DNA from: Pseudomonas sp. PDM16
GTDB lineage: Bacteria; Pseudomonadota; Gammaproteobacteria; Pseudomonadales; Pseudomonadaceae
Direction: 5' to 3'
Assembly (NCBI RefSeq): GCF_014851865.1
Contig: NZ_JACVAM010000002.1
Coordinates: 496,001 to 560,000, forward strand
DNA: 64,000 nt
The position numbers were made by a program, and so were the translations under genes. The notes beneath the pieces were generated by a model. That model saw only the letters and a program-made list of their open reading frames with translations. It made no database searches and was not told the DNA's origin. Positions within the stretch are counted from its first letter, which is position 1; every line of letters starts with the position of its first letter. Below are positions 7,739 through 16,665 of this stretch, one piece after another.

Positions 7739-9892
7739 ATGGGGCAGTTGCAACTTGAGACGGAGAGGGACCAGCAGATCCTGCTGGTGGTGGATGACCG
7801 CGAGGAGAACCTGATCGCCATGGAAGCGCTGCTCGGCGACGGGCAGTGGAACGTGCGCACCGTGGACTCCGGCGAGGCGGCCCTGCGTTGCATGATGGAC
7901 GAGGACGTCGGTCTGGTGCTGCTCGACGTACAGATGCCGAAGATGGACGGTTTCGAGGTGGCCCGCCTGATGCGAGGCAGCCCGCACACCCGCTATACGC
8001 CGATCATCTTTCTGTCGGCCATCGCCCACACCGAGGATTCGGTGCTGCAGGGCTACGCCATCGGCGCGGTGGATTTCATTCTCAAGCCCTTCGATCCGAA
8101 GGTGCTCAAGCACAAGATCAACGCCCTGCTGGAGCAGGAGCGGCATCGCCACGAGTTGCTGCTGCTGACCCAGCAGCTGGACAGCGAGCGGGCCTTCAAC
8201 GCCTCGGTGCTGGACAATGCCTCCGAAGGCATCCTGGTGATCGACCAGAACGGCACCATCCGCTTCGCCAACCCGGCGATGGCGCAGATGCTTCACTGCG
8301 AAGTGGCGGGCCTCAAGGGTACCTCGCTGCTGTCCTACCTCAAGGCACCGGAGATGCCGGGCCAATGGCGGGACAGCGAGTTCTACCGGCACTGGCGTGC
8401 CGGCCAGACCTACCGGGTGCACGATGCGGTGCTCGGCACGCTGAGTGGAGGTTACCTGCCGGTGGCGCTTTCCTGCTCGCCGCTGCCGCAGTACCAGAAC
8501 TCCATGGTGCTGATCGCCCTGGATATGTCGGTGGTGAGCAACCTGCACGCCCAGCTCGAATCGCAGGCGATTACCGACGCGCTGACCGGCTTGCACAACC
8601 GCCGCGGCTTTCACAAGGCGCTGGACTCGGCATTGTCGCGTATCGATCGCAGCGGCAAGCGCATGGCCGTGCTCTATCTGGACCTGGATGGCTTCAAACG
8701 CATCAACGACTCGCTCGGCCACGATGCCGGCGACCAGATACTGCGCAAGGTTGGCGAGCAGTTGAAGGTCTGCCTGCGCCCTTACGACATCGTGGCGCGC
8801 ATGGGCGGCGATGAGTTCACCGCGCTGCTCGACAGCCTCGATCATCCCGAGGATGCGGCACGGGTGGCGGAGAAGCTGATCGAACTGGTATCGGTGCGGC
8901 ACTCGCTGGACGGCGTCGACTTCACCCTGGGTGCCAGTATCGGTATCGCCTGCTACCCGGAGTGCGGGCAGACGGTAGATGGTCTGCTGCGTTCGGCCGA
9001 CATGGCCATGTACGAGGCCAAGCGGGCCGGTCGCCAGCAGTACCGCTTCTTTTCGCCGGAAATGAACGGTCGGGCCCGCTCACGGCTGATGCTGGAGGAG
9101 AGCCTGCGTACGGCCATCGAGCAGGATGATTTCGTGCTGGTCTACCAGCCGCAGATCGACCTGGCCAGCGGTCGCCTGCGTGGCTTCGAGGCCCTGTTGC
9201 GCTGGGAGCACCGGGTGGCTGGCACCATCTCGCCGGGGGTGTTCATTCCGCTGCTGGAGGAGACGCGCCTGATCAACCGCCTGGGTGACTGGATCTTCAA
9301 TCAGGGCATTCGCCAGTGCCGTACCTGGCAGGCAAAGTTCGGCGAGCAGTTGCTGCTCAGCATCAACGTCAGCCCGGTGCAGTTCGGCATGCCGCAGTTG
9401 GTGGATGACCTGCGCCGCATGCTGGAACAGCATCGGCTTGCGCCATCACAACTGGAAGTGGAGGTGACCGAAGGCGCGTTGATGCAGGACCTCGACACCA
9501 CCCGTGAGCAGTTGCGCCAGTTGCGGGCGCTGGGGGTACGCATCGCCATCGACGATTTCGGCACCGGCTACTCGTCGCTGGCCTACCTGCGCCACTTCGA
9601 ACTGGACACGCTGAAGATCGACCGCCTGTTCATTGCCAACATGCTCGATTCGCCCAAGGATGCGGCGATTGTCAGCACCATCATCGACCTCGGCCATCAC
9701 CTGGGGTTGGAGGTGATCGCCGAAGGGGTGGAGACGGTGGAACAGCGCGACTGGCTGATGGCCCACCGCTGCACCACGATGCAGGGCTTCCTCGTCGCGC
9801 CGGGGCTGCCGACAGCCCGTGCCAGCAAGTTTCCACCTCGGCTGGACTGGTCCAGCTGGAAGCCGGACGAGCCGCCACTGGTGATCGGCTAG
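7739..9892 (+). CDS. Response regulator with REC-PAS-GGDEF-EAL (cyclic-di-GMP turnover)
   Basis: 717 residues. The receiver (about 14-130) has acceptor Asp63 in LLDVQMPKMDG and Lys in ILKPFDP. A helical linker and a PAS domain (about 150-265) follow. The GGDEF domain has intact GGDEF at 356-360 and an inhibitory RxxD site (RPYD) five residues before it. The EAL domain has EAL at 484-486, DDFGTGYSSL and IAEGVE. Both diguanylate cyclase and phosphodiesterase motifs are conserved, so direction of c-di-GMP turnover may depend on phosphorylation. It is cytosolic, without membrane spans. It is coupled by position to the upstream hybrid kinase. Confidence 0.94.
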   Translation: MGQLQLETERDQQILLVVDDREENLIAMEALLGDGQWNVRTVDSGEAALRCMMDEDVGLVLLDVQMPKMDGFEVARLMRGSPHTRYTPIIFLSAIAHTEDSVLQGYAIGAVDFILKPFDPKVLKHKINALLEQERHRHELLLLTQQLDSERAFNASVLDNASEGILVIDQNGTIRFANPAMAQMLHCEVAGLKGTSLLSYLKAPEMPGQWRDSEFYRHWRAGQTYRVHDAVLGTLSGGYLPVALSCSPLPQYQNSMVLIALDMSVVSNLHAQLESQAITDALTGLHNRRGFHKALDSALSRIDRSGKRMAVLYLDLDGFKRINDSLGHDAGDQILRKVGEQLKVCLRPYDIVARMGGDEFTALLDSLDHPEDAARVAEKLIELVSVRHSLDGVDFTLGASIGIACYPECGQTVDGLLRSADMAMYEAKRAGRQQYRFFSPEMNGRARSRLMLEESLRTAIEQDDFVLVYQPQIDLASGRLRGFEALLRWEHRVAGTISPGVFIPLLEETRLINRLGDWIFNQGIRQCRTWQAKFGEQLLLSINVSPVQFGMPQLVDDLRRMLEQHRLAPSQLEVEVTEGALMQDLDTTREQLRQLRALGVRIAIDDFGTGYSSLAYLRHFELDTLKIDRLFIANMLDSPKDAAIVSTIIDLGHHLGLEVIAEGVETVEQRDWLMAHRCTTMQGFLVAPGLPTARASKFPPRLDWSSWKPDEPPLVIG

Positions 9893-9895
9893 GTC

Positions 9896-10804
9896 TCAGG
9901 CGCGGCCCGGATATTCCTCGTGCAGGCGCCCGAGTTGGGCGTCCTTGGCCTCCCACAGCTGGTTGACCCACTGTTGGAACTGCAGGCGGTACTCCTCGTC
10001 CTGGTCGTAGTTGCGACCGATGAATTCGGCGGGAATGGCCAGTTTCTCGAAACGTACGACCACCTGGTCAAGGCGCCCACAGAGCAGGTCCCAGAAGCCC
10101 GGGTTGCCGGACGGGTAATGGATGGTGACGTTGACGATGGCGTCCAGCTGCTCGCCCATCGCATCCAGCACGAAAGCAATGCCGCCGGCCTTGGGCTTGA
10201 GCAGGTACTTGAAGGGTGACTTCTGCTGGGCGTGCTTCTGTGGGGTCAGTCGGGTGCCTTCGAGGAAGTTGAATACCGACACCGGGTTGTTCTTGTAACG
10301 CGCACAGGCCTTGCGTGTAGTGGCCAGGTCCTGTCCACGCTTCTCCGGGTGCTTGGCCAGGTATTCCTTGGTGTAGCGCTTCATGAACGGGAACTCGAGC
10401 GCCCACCAGCACAGGCCGATCACCGGCACCCAGATCAGCTCCTGCTTGAGGAAGAACTTGAGAAAAGGTACGCGTCGGTTGAGCAGGTACTGCAGCACCA
10501 AGATGTCTACCCAGCTCTGGTGATTGCTGGTGATCAGATAGGAATGGCGCAGGTCCATGCCCTGGATGCCTTCGACGTCCCAGTGGGTGTCGCGCACCTG
10601 ATTCATCCAGAACTTGTTGAAGCTGATCCAGAACTCGGCGACAGCGTGCATCACGAAGCGCAGTCCGCGTTGCAAGGCTGGCACCGGCAGCAGCAGCTTG
10701 AGCAGCGCCACGATAAACAGCGGCCAGCAGCAGATCAGGGTGTTGAGGGCCAGCAGCAGGGCGCTGATGACCCCGCGCAACGGGGCGGGCAGGAAGTGCA
10801 GCAT
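9896..10804 (-). CDS. Membrane-associated acyltransferase, PlsC/YihG-like
   Basis: 302 residues from ATG 10804; the frame stays open 41 codons further upstream, but that extension lacks the family hydrophobic start. The N-terminus (FLPAPLRGVISALLLAL) is a membrane anchor. Acyltransferase motif I is NHQSWVD (NHxxxxD type) and motif III is FLEGTRLTP. This group uses acyl-ACP or acyl-CoA to acylate lysophospholipid-type acceptors at the inner membrane; E. coli YihG is the closest named type I recall. It converges on the c-di-GMP gene with only 3 bases between stop codons. The exact acceptor lipid is unknown. Confidence 0.87.
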   Translation of the reverse strand: MLHFLPAPLRGVISALLLALNTLICCWPLFIVALLKLLLPVPALQRGLRFVMHAVAEFWISFNKFWMNQVRDTHWDVEGIQGMDLRHSYLITSNHQSWVDILVLQYLLNRRVPFLKFFLKQELIWVPVIGLCWWALEFPFMKRYTKEYLAKHPEKRGQDLATTRKACARYKNNPVSVFNFLEGTRLTPQKHAQQKSPFKYLLKPKAGGIAFVLDAMGEQLDAIVNVTIHYPSGNPGFWDLLCGRLDQVVVRFEKLAIPAEFIGRNYDQDEEYRLQFQQWVNQLWEAKDAQLGRLHEEYPGRA

Positions 10805-11003
10805 GGGCTCGAAGGGCTCCTGGTCGTGGGGCTTTCTATGTGCCCCTGTGCGGTCGAGATACCTGCAGCGATCCCATACGGCAGGTCGGTCCGGCGCCAA
10901 GGTTAACGCTTGTACACTGAACGGCAAGTGCTGTGGTTGACTATCTGGTCAAGCTCACTCTTTCCACGCCCATATACTGGCGCGCGGATTCTAGCTCAAC
11001 TCG

Positions 11004-11025
11004 GGGGCAGTCTTGTGACTGCCCC
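11004..11025 (-). terminator. Hairpin downstream of pta
   Basis: 9-bp perfect stem GGGGCAGTC / GACTGCCCC with a TTGT loop, starting 9 bases beyond the pta stop. There is no T-tract on the minus strand, so it is a weak or factor-assisted terminator at best. Confidence 0.5.
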
Positions 11026-11033
11026 GCACCGGA

Positions 11034-13127
11034 TCAGCGCGCCGCCTGGATGGCGGTGAGGGCGATGGTGTAGACGATGTCGTCCACCAGCGCGCCGCGC
11101 GACAGGTCGTTCACCGGCTTGCGCAGACCTTGCAGCATGGGGCCGACGCTGACGCAGTCGGCGCTGCGCTGTACGGCCTTGTAGGTGGTGTTGCCGGTGT
11201 TCAGGTCGGGGAACACGAATACCGTTGCACGGCCGGCCACCTGGCTGTTTGGCGCCTTCTGTCGACCAACGCTGACGATGGCGGCGGCGTCGTATTGCAG
11301 TGGGCCGTCAATCAGCAGGGTCGGGTTGGCCTCGCGAGCGAGGCGGGTGGCGTCGCGCACTTTCTCTACCTCGGCGCCGCTGCCTGAGTCGCCGGTTGAA
11401 TAGCTGATCATCGCCACCCGCGCCGGCACGCCGAAGGCCTCGGCGGAGGCGGCGCTCTGCAGGGCGATCTCGGCCAGCTCGGCGGCGTTGGGGTCCGGGT
11501 TCACCGCGCAGTCGCCATACACCAGCACCTGGTCCGGCAGCAGCATGAAGAACACCGAGGACACCAGCTTGTAGCCGGGCGCCGTCTTGATCAGTTGCAG
11601 GGCGGGGCGGATGGTGTTGGCGGTGGTGTGGATAGCACCGGAAACCAGGCCGTCGACTTCGTCCAAGGCCAGCATCATGGTGCCCAGCACCACGCTGTCT
11701 TCCAGCTGGGCCAGGGCCATGGGCGCATTGAGGCCCTTGCCCTTGCGCAGCTCGACCATCGGGTCGACATAGCGCTCGCGGATCAGCTCCGGATCGAGAA
11801 TCTCCAGGCCATCGGGCAGCACGATGCCCTGGGCCTTGGCTACGTTGTGTACATCCTCAGGCTTGGCCAGCAGCACGCAGCGGGCGATGCCGCGGGCCTG
11901 GCAGATGGCAGCGGCCTGCACGGTGCGTGGCTCGCTGCCTTCCGGCAGGACAATGCGCTTGTTGGCCGCCTGGGCGCGGCGCACCAGTTGGTAGCGGAAC
12001 GCCGGTGGTGACAGGCGCAGCTCGCGCGGGCTGCCGCAGCGTTGCTTGAGCCAGTCGTGGTCGATATGCCCGGCGACGAACTCGGTGACCTTCTCCGCGC
12101 GCTCGCGGTCGTCCACGGGGATTTCCTTGTTCATCCGGTTGAGGTTGGTCGCCGTGTCGTAGGAGCCGGTGCTCACGCTCATCACCGGTAGACCGCCCTG
12201 CAGGGCGCCCTGGCACAGTTCGAGGATGCGCGGGTCTGGCGGGAAGTCGCTGCACAGCATGAGGCCGGCCAGCGGCACGCCGTTCATCGAGGCCAGACTG
12301 GCGGCGAGGATGATGTCGTCGCGGTCGCCGGGAGTGACCACCAGCACGCCGGGCTTGAGCAGTTGTACGGTGTTGGGCACGGCGCGGGCGCACAGCACGA
12401 TCTTCTGCACGCGGCGCTGCTCATAGTCGCCGGCGTTGAGGATCTGTGCACCGAGCAATTCGGCCACGTCGCGGGTGCGCGGGGCGTTCAGCTCGTCCTG
12501 CCAGGGAATGCAGCCAAGCAGGTGGAAGTTGCCGGCCCGCAGCAGGGGGGAGAGTTGGCCGAGTTGCTCGGTGAATGCCTCCACGCCGTCGGGGTGGCGC
12601 ACCTTGTTGAGGATCACGCCGATCACCTTCGGATCCTGTGGGCCACCGAACAACTGGGCCTGAATCTCGATGCGGTCGGACAGTTCGGTGAGGTTCTCCG
12701 GCTCTTCGCCTTCCGGCGCTGAGACCAGGATGATCTCGGCATCCAGGCTCTTGGCCAGGTGCACGTTGACCCTTGCCGCGTAGCTGGCCTGACGGGTCGG
12801 CACCATGCCTTCGACGATCAATACATCCATGCCTGCGGAGGCCTGTTGGTGCAGACTGACTATCTCTTCCAGCAGCTCGTCAAGGTGACCATCGCCAAGC
12901 ATGCGCTCGACCTGGGCCAGCGGCAGCGACTTGGGTGGCAGCAGGCCATGGGTACGGGCGATCAGTTCGCTGGAGCGTTCCGGGCCGCTATCGCCAGGAT
13001 GCGGCTGGGCAATCGGCTTGAAGAAGCCGACCTTCAGCCCGGCGCGCTGCAGGGCACGTACCAGGCCGAGACTGATGGAGGTGAGGCCGACGCCGAAACC
13101 GGTGGGGGCGATGAAGAAGGTATGCAT
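11034..13127 (-). CDS. pta: Phosphate acetyltransferase
   Basis: 697 residues, the long Pta form. The N-terminal P-loop-like domain (FFIAPTGFGVGLTSISLGL, BioD-like) and a middle DRTGG domain precede the C-terminal PTA catalytic domain (about 370-695), which has VLPEGSEPRTVQAA, VSGAIHTTANTIRPAL and the near-terminal VGPMLQGLRKPVNDLSRGA. It interconverts acetyl-CoA and acetyl phosphate in the cytoplasm. It follows ackA by 20 bases, so the two are transcribed together for acetate overflow and assimilation. Acetyl phosphate can also phosphorylate receivers non-enzymatically, relevant to the kinase pair nearby (inference). Confidence 0.96.
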   Translation of the reverse strand: MHTFFIAPTGFGVGLTSISLGLVRALQRAGLKVGFFKPIAQPHPGDSGPERSSELIARTHGLLPPKSLPLAQVERMLGDGHLDELLEEIVSLHQQASAGMDVLIVEGMVPTRQASYAARVNVHLAKSLDAEIILVSAPEGEEPENLTELSDRIEIQAQLFGGPQDPKVIGVILNKVRHPDGVEAFTEQLGQLSPLLRAGNFHLLGCIPWQDELNAPRTRDVAELLGAQILNAGDYEQRRVQKIVLCARAVPNTVQLLKPGVLVVTPGDRDDIILAASLASMNGVPLAGLMLCSDFPPDPRILELCQGALQGGLPVMSVSTGSYDTATNLNRMNKEIPVDDRERAEKVTEFVAGHIDHDWLKQRCGSPRELRLSPPAFRYQLVRRAQAANKRIVLPEGSEPRTVQAAAICQARGIARCVLLAKPEDVHNVAKAQGIVLPDGLEILDPELIRERYVDPMVELRKGKGLNAPMALAQLEDSVVLGTMMLALDEVDGLVSGAIHTTANTIRPALQLIKTAPGYKLVSSVFFMLLPDQVLVYGDCAVNPDPNAAELAEIALQSAASAEAFGVPARVAMISYSTGDSGSGAEVEKVRDATRLAREANPTLLIDGPLQYDAAAIVSVGRQKAPNSQVAGRATVFVFPDLNTGNTTYKAVQRSADCVSVGPMLQGLRKPVNDLSRGALVDDIVYTIALTAIQAAR

Positions 13128-13147
13128 GGGCGTTCCTTGGATGGCCG

Positions 13148-14335
13148 TCAGGCAGTGAGCAGGGCCAGGGTGTCGAGGGCGATCTGCCGTTCCTCGTTGG
13201 TCGGCACCACCAGCACCCGTGGGTGACCGTGGGCCTGGATGGTGCCAGCGACGCCGCGGATGCAGCGGGCGTTGGCCTCTTTGTCGAGGGCGAGATTGAA
13301 CAGCTTGAGGTGGGCCACCGTCTTGCTGCGGATCAATGGCGAGTTCTCGCCGATGCCGCCGGTGAAGATCAGGCCGTCCAGCTGGGGCAGGGCGCAGCTC
13401 ATGGCGGCCAGCGATTTGGCCAGGCGGTAGCAGAATACTTCGATGGCCAGGGTCGCGCCGGGGTGACCCTGTTCGCGGGCCTGTTCCAGGCTGCGCATGT
13501 CGTTGGACAGACCGGACAGGCCGAGCAGGCCGCTGTCCTTGTTGAGCATGGCGTCGATCTGCTCCAGGCTCCAGCCCAGGGTACGCGCCAGGTGGCCGTG
13601 CAGGTTGGGGTCGACATCGCCGCTGCGGGTGCCCATGACCAGACCCTCCAGCGGGGTCAGGCCCATGCTGGTGTCGCGGCTCTTGCCATCGACGATGGCG
13701 CAGGTGGAGCAGCCGTTGCCCAGGTGGGCGGATAGCCAGCTGCTGTCGCCGCTGGACAGCCCTGCCATCTCCGCTGCGCGGCGGCTGACAAAGCGGTGGC
13801 TGGTGCCGTGGAAGCCGTAGCGGCGCACACCGTGCTCGCGGTACAGGTGCTCCGGCACGGCGTAGCGATAGGCGTGTTCGGGCAGGCTCTGGTGGAAGGC
13901 AGTGTCGAACACCGCCACCTGGGTGAGGTTGGGGAACAGCTTGAGCGCCGCCTCGATGCCCAGCAGGTTGGCCGGATTGTGTAGCGGCGCCAGCGGCGCG
14001 GTGGCGCGGATTGCCTGCAGGCTATGGGCGTCGATGCGGCAGGCGGCAGTGAACTGCTCGCCGCCATGCACCACGCGGTGGCCGATGCCGTGCAGCTTGC
14101 CGCCGGCGGCGCCCTGTACCAGTGGCAGCAGCTGATGCAGTGCGGCGCGGTGGTCGCCGTTCGGCAGCATCAGGCTGTCCTTCTCTCCGCCACGTTGCCA
14201 GTGCAACACGGCGTCCGGGCTGCCCAGACGCTCGGCGAGGCCGCTGAGGGTGAATTGCGAGTGGGCTTCGTTGACCAGAGCGAATTTGATCGACGAGCTA
14301 CCGCAGTTGATGACCAGAATGTTGCGTGCCGGCAT
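13148..14335 (-). CDS. ackA: Acetate kinase
   Basis: 395 residues, normal for AckA. The ASKHA-fold phosphate-binding motif [11 protein letters not shown] (residues 10-20), [11 protein letters not shown], the [10 protein letters not shown] loop and [12 protein letters not shown] are all present. It converts acetyl phosphate and ADP to acetate and ATP, completing the Pta-AckA pathway. It lies between a DUF3565 gene (2 bases upstream) and pta (20 bases downstream), forming a three-gene minus-strand operon. Confidence 0.97.
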   Translation of the reverse strand: MPARNILVINCGSSSIKFALVNEAHSQFTLSGLAERLGSPDAVLHWQRGGEKDSLMLPNGDHRAALHQLLPLVQGAAGGKLHGIGHRVVHGGEQFTAACRIDAHSLQAIRATAPLAPLHNPANLLGIEAALKLFPNLTQVAVFDTAFHQSLPEHAYRYAVPEHLYREHGVRRYGFHGTSHRFVSRRAAEMAGLSSGDSSWLSAHLGNGCSTCAIVDGKSRDTSMGLTPLEGLVMGTRSGDVDPNLHGHLARTLGWSLEQIDAMLNKDSGLLGLSGLSNDMRSLEQAREQGHPGATLAIEVFCYRLAKSLAAMSCALPQLDGLIFTGGIGENSPLIRSKTVAHLKLFNLALDKEANARCIRGVAGTIQAHGHPRVLVVPTNEERQIALDTLALLTA

Positions 14336-14337
14336 GG

Positions 14338-14619
14338 CTATTCCTTATCCACGTGTTGCGCCGATTCGGTAGCGCACCGGCCACAAGAGAAGGGCTGGCC
14401 AAGATGGCGCTGGCGTTCGATTGGATCCGTGACCCAGGCGCGATTCTGCCACGGTGGTTGGTGGCGCAGGTGCTGCGTATGGCCGCAGGACAGGTCGGCG
14501 ACCCAATGGTTTTCCTCGTCCTGGTGGAAGCCCAGCAGCACCGTAGCCCGTCTGTCCGTGCCGCGGTCGCTTTCGGTCCCGGTGACGGTTAAACTTGGCC
14601 CCTTTCCATTCTCTAGCAA
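14338..14619 (-). CDS. DUF3565-family small protein, first gene of the ackA-pta operon
   Basis: 93 residues ending 2 bases before ackA. The DUF3565 signature is clear: [29 protein letters not shown], then a final CGRC. Conserved Cys/His (CGH-x3-H-x2-H and CxxC) suggest a small metal site, but no function is established for the family. The best start is TTG 14619, because GGAGGG lies about nine bases before it on the minus strand. GTG 14541 would give 67 residues, closer to the family length, but lacks an SD. The TTG start is 14 bases from the divergent slyD start, so each promoter probably lies within the other gene. Confidence 0.75.
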   Translation of the reverse strand: MLENGKGPSLTVTGTESDRGTDRRATVLLGFHQDEENHWVADLSCGHTQHLRHQPPWQNRAWVTDPIERQRHLGQPFSCGRCATESAQHVDKE

Positions 14620-14633
14620 AAGGTTTTCCCTCC

Positions 14634-15119
14634 ATGCTGATCGCCGCCAACAAGGCCGTGTCCATCGACTATACCCTGACCAACGATGCCGGCGAGGTGA
14701 TCGACAGCTCCGCCGGCGGTGCTCCGCTGGTATACCTGCAGGGTGCTGGCAACATCATCGTCGGCCTGGAGAAGGCACTCGAAGGCAAGCAGGCCGGTGA
14801 CGAGCTGAGCGTGGCCATCGAGCCGGCTGATGCCTATGGCGAGTACAGCGCCGAGCTGGTTGCCACCCTGAACCGCAGCATGTTCGAAGGCGTCGATGAG
14901 CTGGAAGTGGGCATGCAGTTCCATGCTTCCGGTCCGGACGGCGGTATGCAGATTGTCACCATCCGCGATATCGAAGGCGACGACGTGATCGTCGACGGCA
15001 ACCATCCGCTGGCCGGCCAGCGCCTGAACTTCCAGGTCAAGGTCGTCAGCGTGCGTGAAGCCAGTGCCGAAGAAGTGGCCCATGGCCACATCCATGGCGA
15101 AGGTGGTCATCACCACTGA
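14634..15119 (+). CDS. slyD: FKBP-type peptidyl-prolyl isomerase SlyD
   Basis: 161 residues starting at the ATG at 14634. The FKBP domain is interrupted by an IF chaperone insert (about residues 70-125: AYGEYSAELV onward). The C-terminus is short and His-rich (HGHIHGEGGHHH), typical of the Pseudomonas SlyD type that binds nickel. It catalyses prolyl isomerisation and assists folding and metal delivery in the cytoplasm. There is only an AAGG as weak SD. It is divergent from the DUF3565-ackA-pta operon and is followed by a strong intrinsic terminator. Confidence 0.94.
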   Translation: MLIAANKAVSIDYTLTNDAGEVIDSSAGGAPLVYLQGAGNIIVGLEKALEGKQAGDELSVAIEPADAYGEYSAELVATLNRSMFEGVDELEVGMQFHASGPDGGMQIVTIRDIEGDDVIVDGNHPLAGQRLNFQVKVVSVREASAEEVAHGHIHGEGGHHH

Positions 15120-15220
15120 TCTGCGAGCTGCTCAGGCAGCTCGTTCGGCTGGTTGACCATTGCGCAATACGACTTATGGTCGTTCCAAGCTGTGCAGCGG
15201 CTGCTAAGCTGATCTAACCG

Positions 15221-15245
15221 AAAAGGCGCCCACGGGCGCCTTTTT
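15221..15245 (+). terminator. Intrinsic terminator after slyD
   Basis: AAAAGGCGCC / GGCGCCTTTT stem (10 bp) with a CACG loop and a final T. It separates slyD from the glutathione peroxidase gene. Confidence 0.85.
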
Positions 15246-15275
15246 CGTCACCCGCGCATGCTCAAGGAGTTTGTC

Positions 15276-15758
15276 ATGAGTGCCTTTCACGATCTCAATC
15301 TGCGCGCGCTGGATGGCCAGGATCTGCCTCTGGCGCCCTACAAGGGTCAACTGGTACTGGTGGTCAACGTGGCCTCCAAGTGCGGCTTGACTCCGCAGTA
15401 CGCTGGCCTCGAAGCGCTGCACAAGCAGTACCACGCGCGGGGCTTCACCGTCCTTGGTCTGCCGTGCAACCAGTTCGCTGGCCAGGAGCCGGGCAGCGAG
15501 GACGAGATCCGCGAGTTCTGCAGCCTCAACTATGGCGTGACCTTCCCGCTGGGTAGCAAGCTCGAAGTCAATGGCCCAGGCCGCCACCCACTTTACCGCC
15601 TGCTGGCGGGCGAGGGCGCCGAGTTCCCCGGCGATATCACCTGGAACTTCGAGAAGTTTCTGGTCGGCCGCGATGGTCGAGTACTGGCGCGCTTCTCGCC
15701 GCGCACCGCGCCAGATGATCCCGCGCTGATCCTGGCCATCGAAAAAGCCCTAGGCTGA
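15276..15758 (+). CDS. Glutathione peroxidase family protein
   Basis: 160 residues from ATG 15276, with AAGGAG at a good distance. The catalytic triad of the family is visible: peroxidatic Cys in NVASKCGLTPQY, Gln in LPCNQFAGQEPG, and Trp/Asn in ITWNFEKFLV. Bacterial members with Cys in place of selenocysteine usually reduce lipid and alkyl hydroperoxides using thioredoxin rather than glutathione. It lies between slyD and a nitroreductase in a redox-rich block. BtuE-like in type; the reductant is not deducible. Confidence 0.92.
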   Translation: MSAFHDLNLRALDGQDLPLAPYKGQLVLVVNVASKCGLTPQYAGLEALHKQYHARGFTVLGLPCNQFAGQEPGSEDEIREFCSLNYGVTFPLGSKLEVNGPGRHPLYRLLAGEGAEFPGDITWNFEKFLVGRDGRVLARFSPRTAPDDPALILAIEKALG

Positions 15759-15849
15759 TTGCGCCAATCCTCCGGCCGATTGTCACCGGCCGTATTGCCC
15801 CCTCGGCGTCCCGATAGCCTAATCGGAGCACCTGCCGAGGAGGCCTCAT

Positions 15850-16587
15850 ATGACCAGCTTCTCCCCCGACGATCTCAGTCCCACGACCTCACCCCAGGCA
15901 CTGCGTGCGCTGATCGAGAGCCGCCGTGCGGTGCGTCGCTTCCTGCCCGAGCCGGTGCCGGACGAGGTGATCCGCGACTGCCTGGAGCTGGCCGTGCTTG
16001 CGCCCAACTCCTGCAACCTGCAGCCCTGGAGCTTCCAGGCGATTCGTGATCCGGCCCTGCTGGCCCGGCTGCACCCGGTGTGCATGAGCCAGAATGCGGC
16101 GAAGGCGCCTTTGATCATCGCTGTGCTAGCCCGTCCGGATACCTGGAAACAGGCCTGCAGCAACATCGTGGAGTATTGGCCGGAGCCCGAGGTGCCGGGG
16201 CGGATCCGTAGTTTCTACGCCAAGACCGCGCCTTTCCAGTACAACCAGGGCCCTCTGGGCCTGCTTGGCCTGTTCAAGCGTCAGCTGGTGCGCCTGGCAG
16301 CGTTGCGCAAGCCGCTGATGCGCACTCCCAACAGCAAGGCCGACATGCGTCTCTGGGCCGTGAAATCGACTGCGCTGGCCTCGGAAAACCTAATGCTGGC
16401 CTTCCAGAGCCATGGTTATGCGACCTGCCCGATGGAGGGCTTCGACGAGGTGCGCCTGCGTCAGGTGCTGGACATCCCGCGTGCAGCTATCCCGATCATG
16501 CTCCTGGCGGTCGGGCGCCAAGGTGAGAAGGGTGTGTACAACCCGCGACTGCGCTTTCCCCTGGAGCAGCACGTCACCTGGCTGTAG
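15850..16587 (+). CDS. Nitroreductase-family flavoprotein
   Basis: 245 residues. The nitroreductase fold signature appears at the N-terminus: ALIESRRAVRRFLPEPVP (FMN phosphate contacts) and APNSCNLQPWSF. The C-terminal half has ALASENLMLAFQSHGYATCPM and AIPIMLLAVGRQ, which form the second FMN-binding half. Such enzymes use NAD(P)H to reduce nitroaromatics, quinones or enones in the cytoplasm. An SD-like GAGGAGGC lies at 15837-15844. It sits just upstream of a TetR regulator and an Old Yellow Enzyme, consistent with electrophile detoxification. The substrate is unknown. Confidence 0.9.
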   Translation: MTSFSPDDLSPTTSPQALRALIESRRAVRRFLPEPVPDEVIRDCLELAVLAPNSCNLQPWSFQAIRDPALLARLHPVCMSQNAAKAPLIIAVLARPDTWKQACSNIVEYWPEPEVPGRIRSFYAKTAPFQYNQGPLGLLGLFKRQLVRLAALRKPLMRTPNSKADMRLWAVKSTALASENLMLAFQSHGYATCPMEGFDEVRLRQVLDIPRAAIPIMLLAVGRQGEKGVYNPRLRFPLEQHVTWL

Positions 16588-16638
16588 CGACCAGCGTTCT
16601 AGCCTTTAATCACCAGAATCAATAGTGCTGTTCAGGGC

Positions 16639-16652
16639 GAGACGACCGGTCA
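16639..16652. promoter_or_regulatory. Putative TetR operator, copy 1
   Basis: The 14-base sequence GAGACGACCGGTCA, with the palindrome GACCGGTC at its core, lies directly before the TetR gene. An identical 14-mer precedes the Old Yellow Enzyme gene at 17280-17293. A repeated palindrome in front of a TetR gene and its neighbour is the expected autoregulatory arrangement. Assignment to this TetR protein is inference. Confidence 0.65.
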
Positions 16653-16665
16653 TATGCTGCGCGCC

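Noticed and set aside
7631..8902. 423-codon antisense frame in the GGDEF-EAL gene
   Set aside because: Overlaps a complete multi-domain gene; no homologous features seen.
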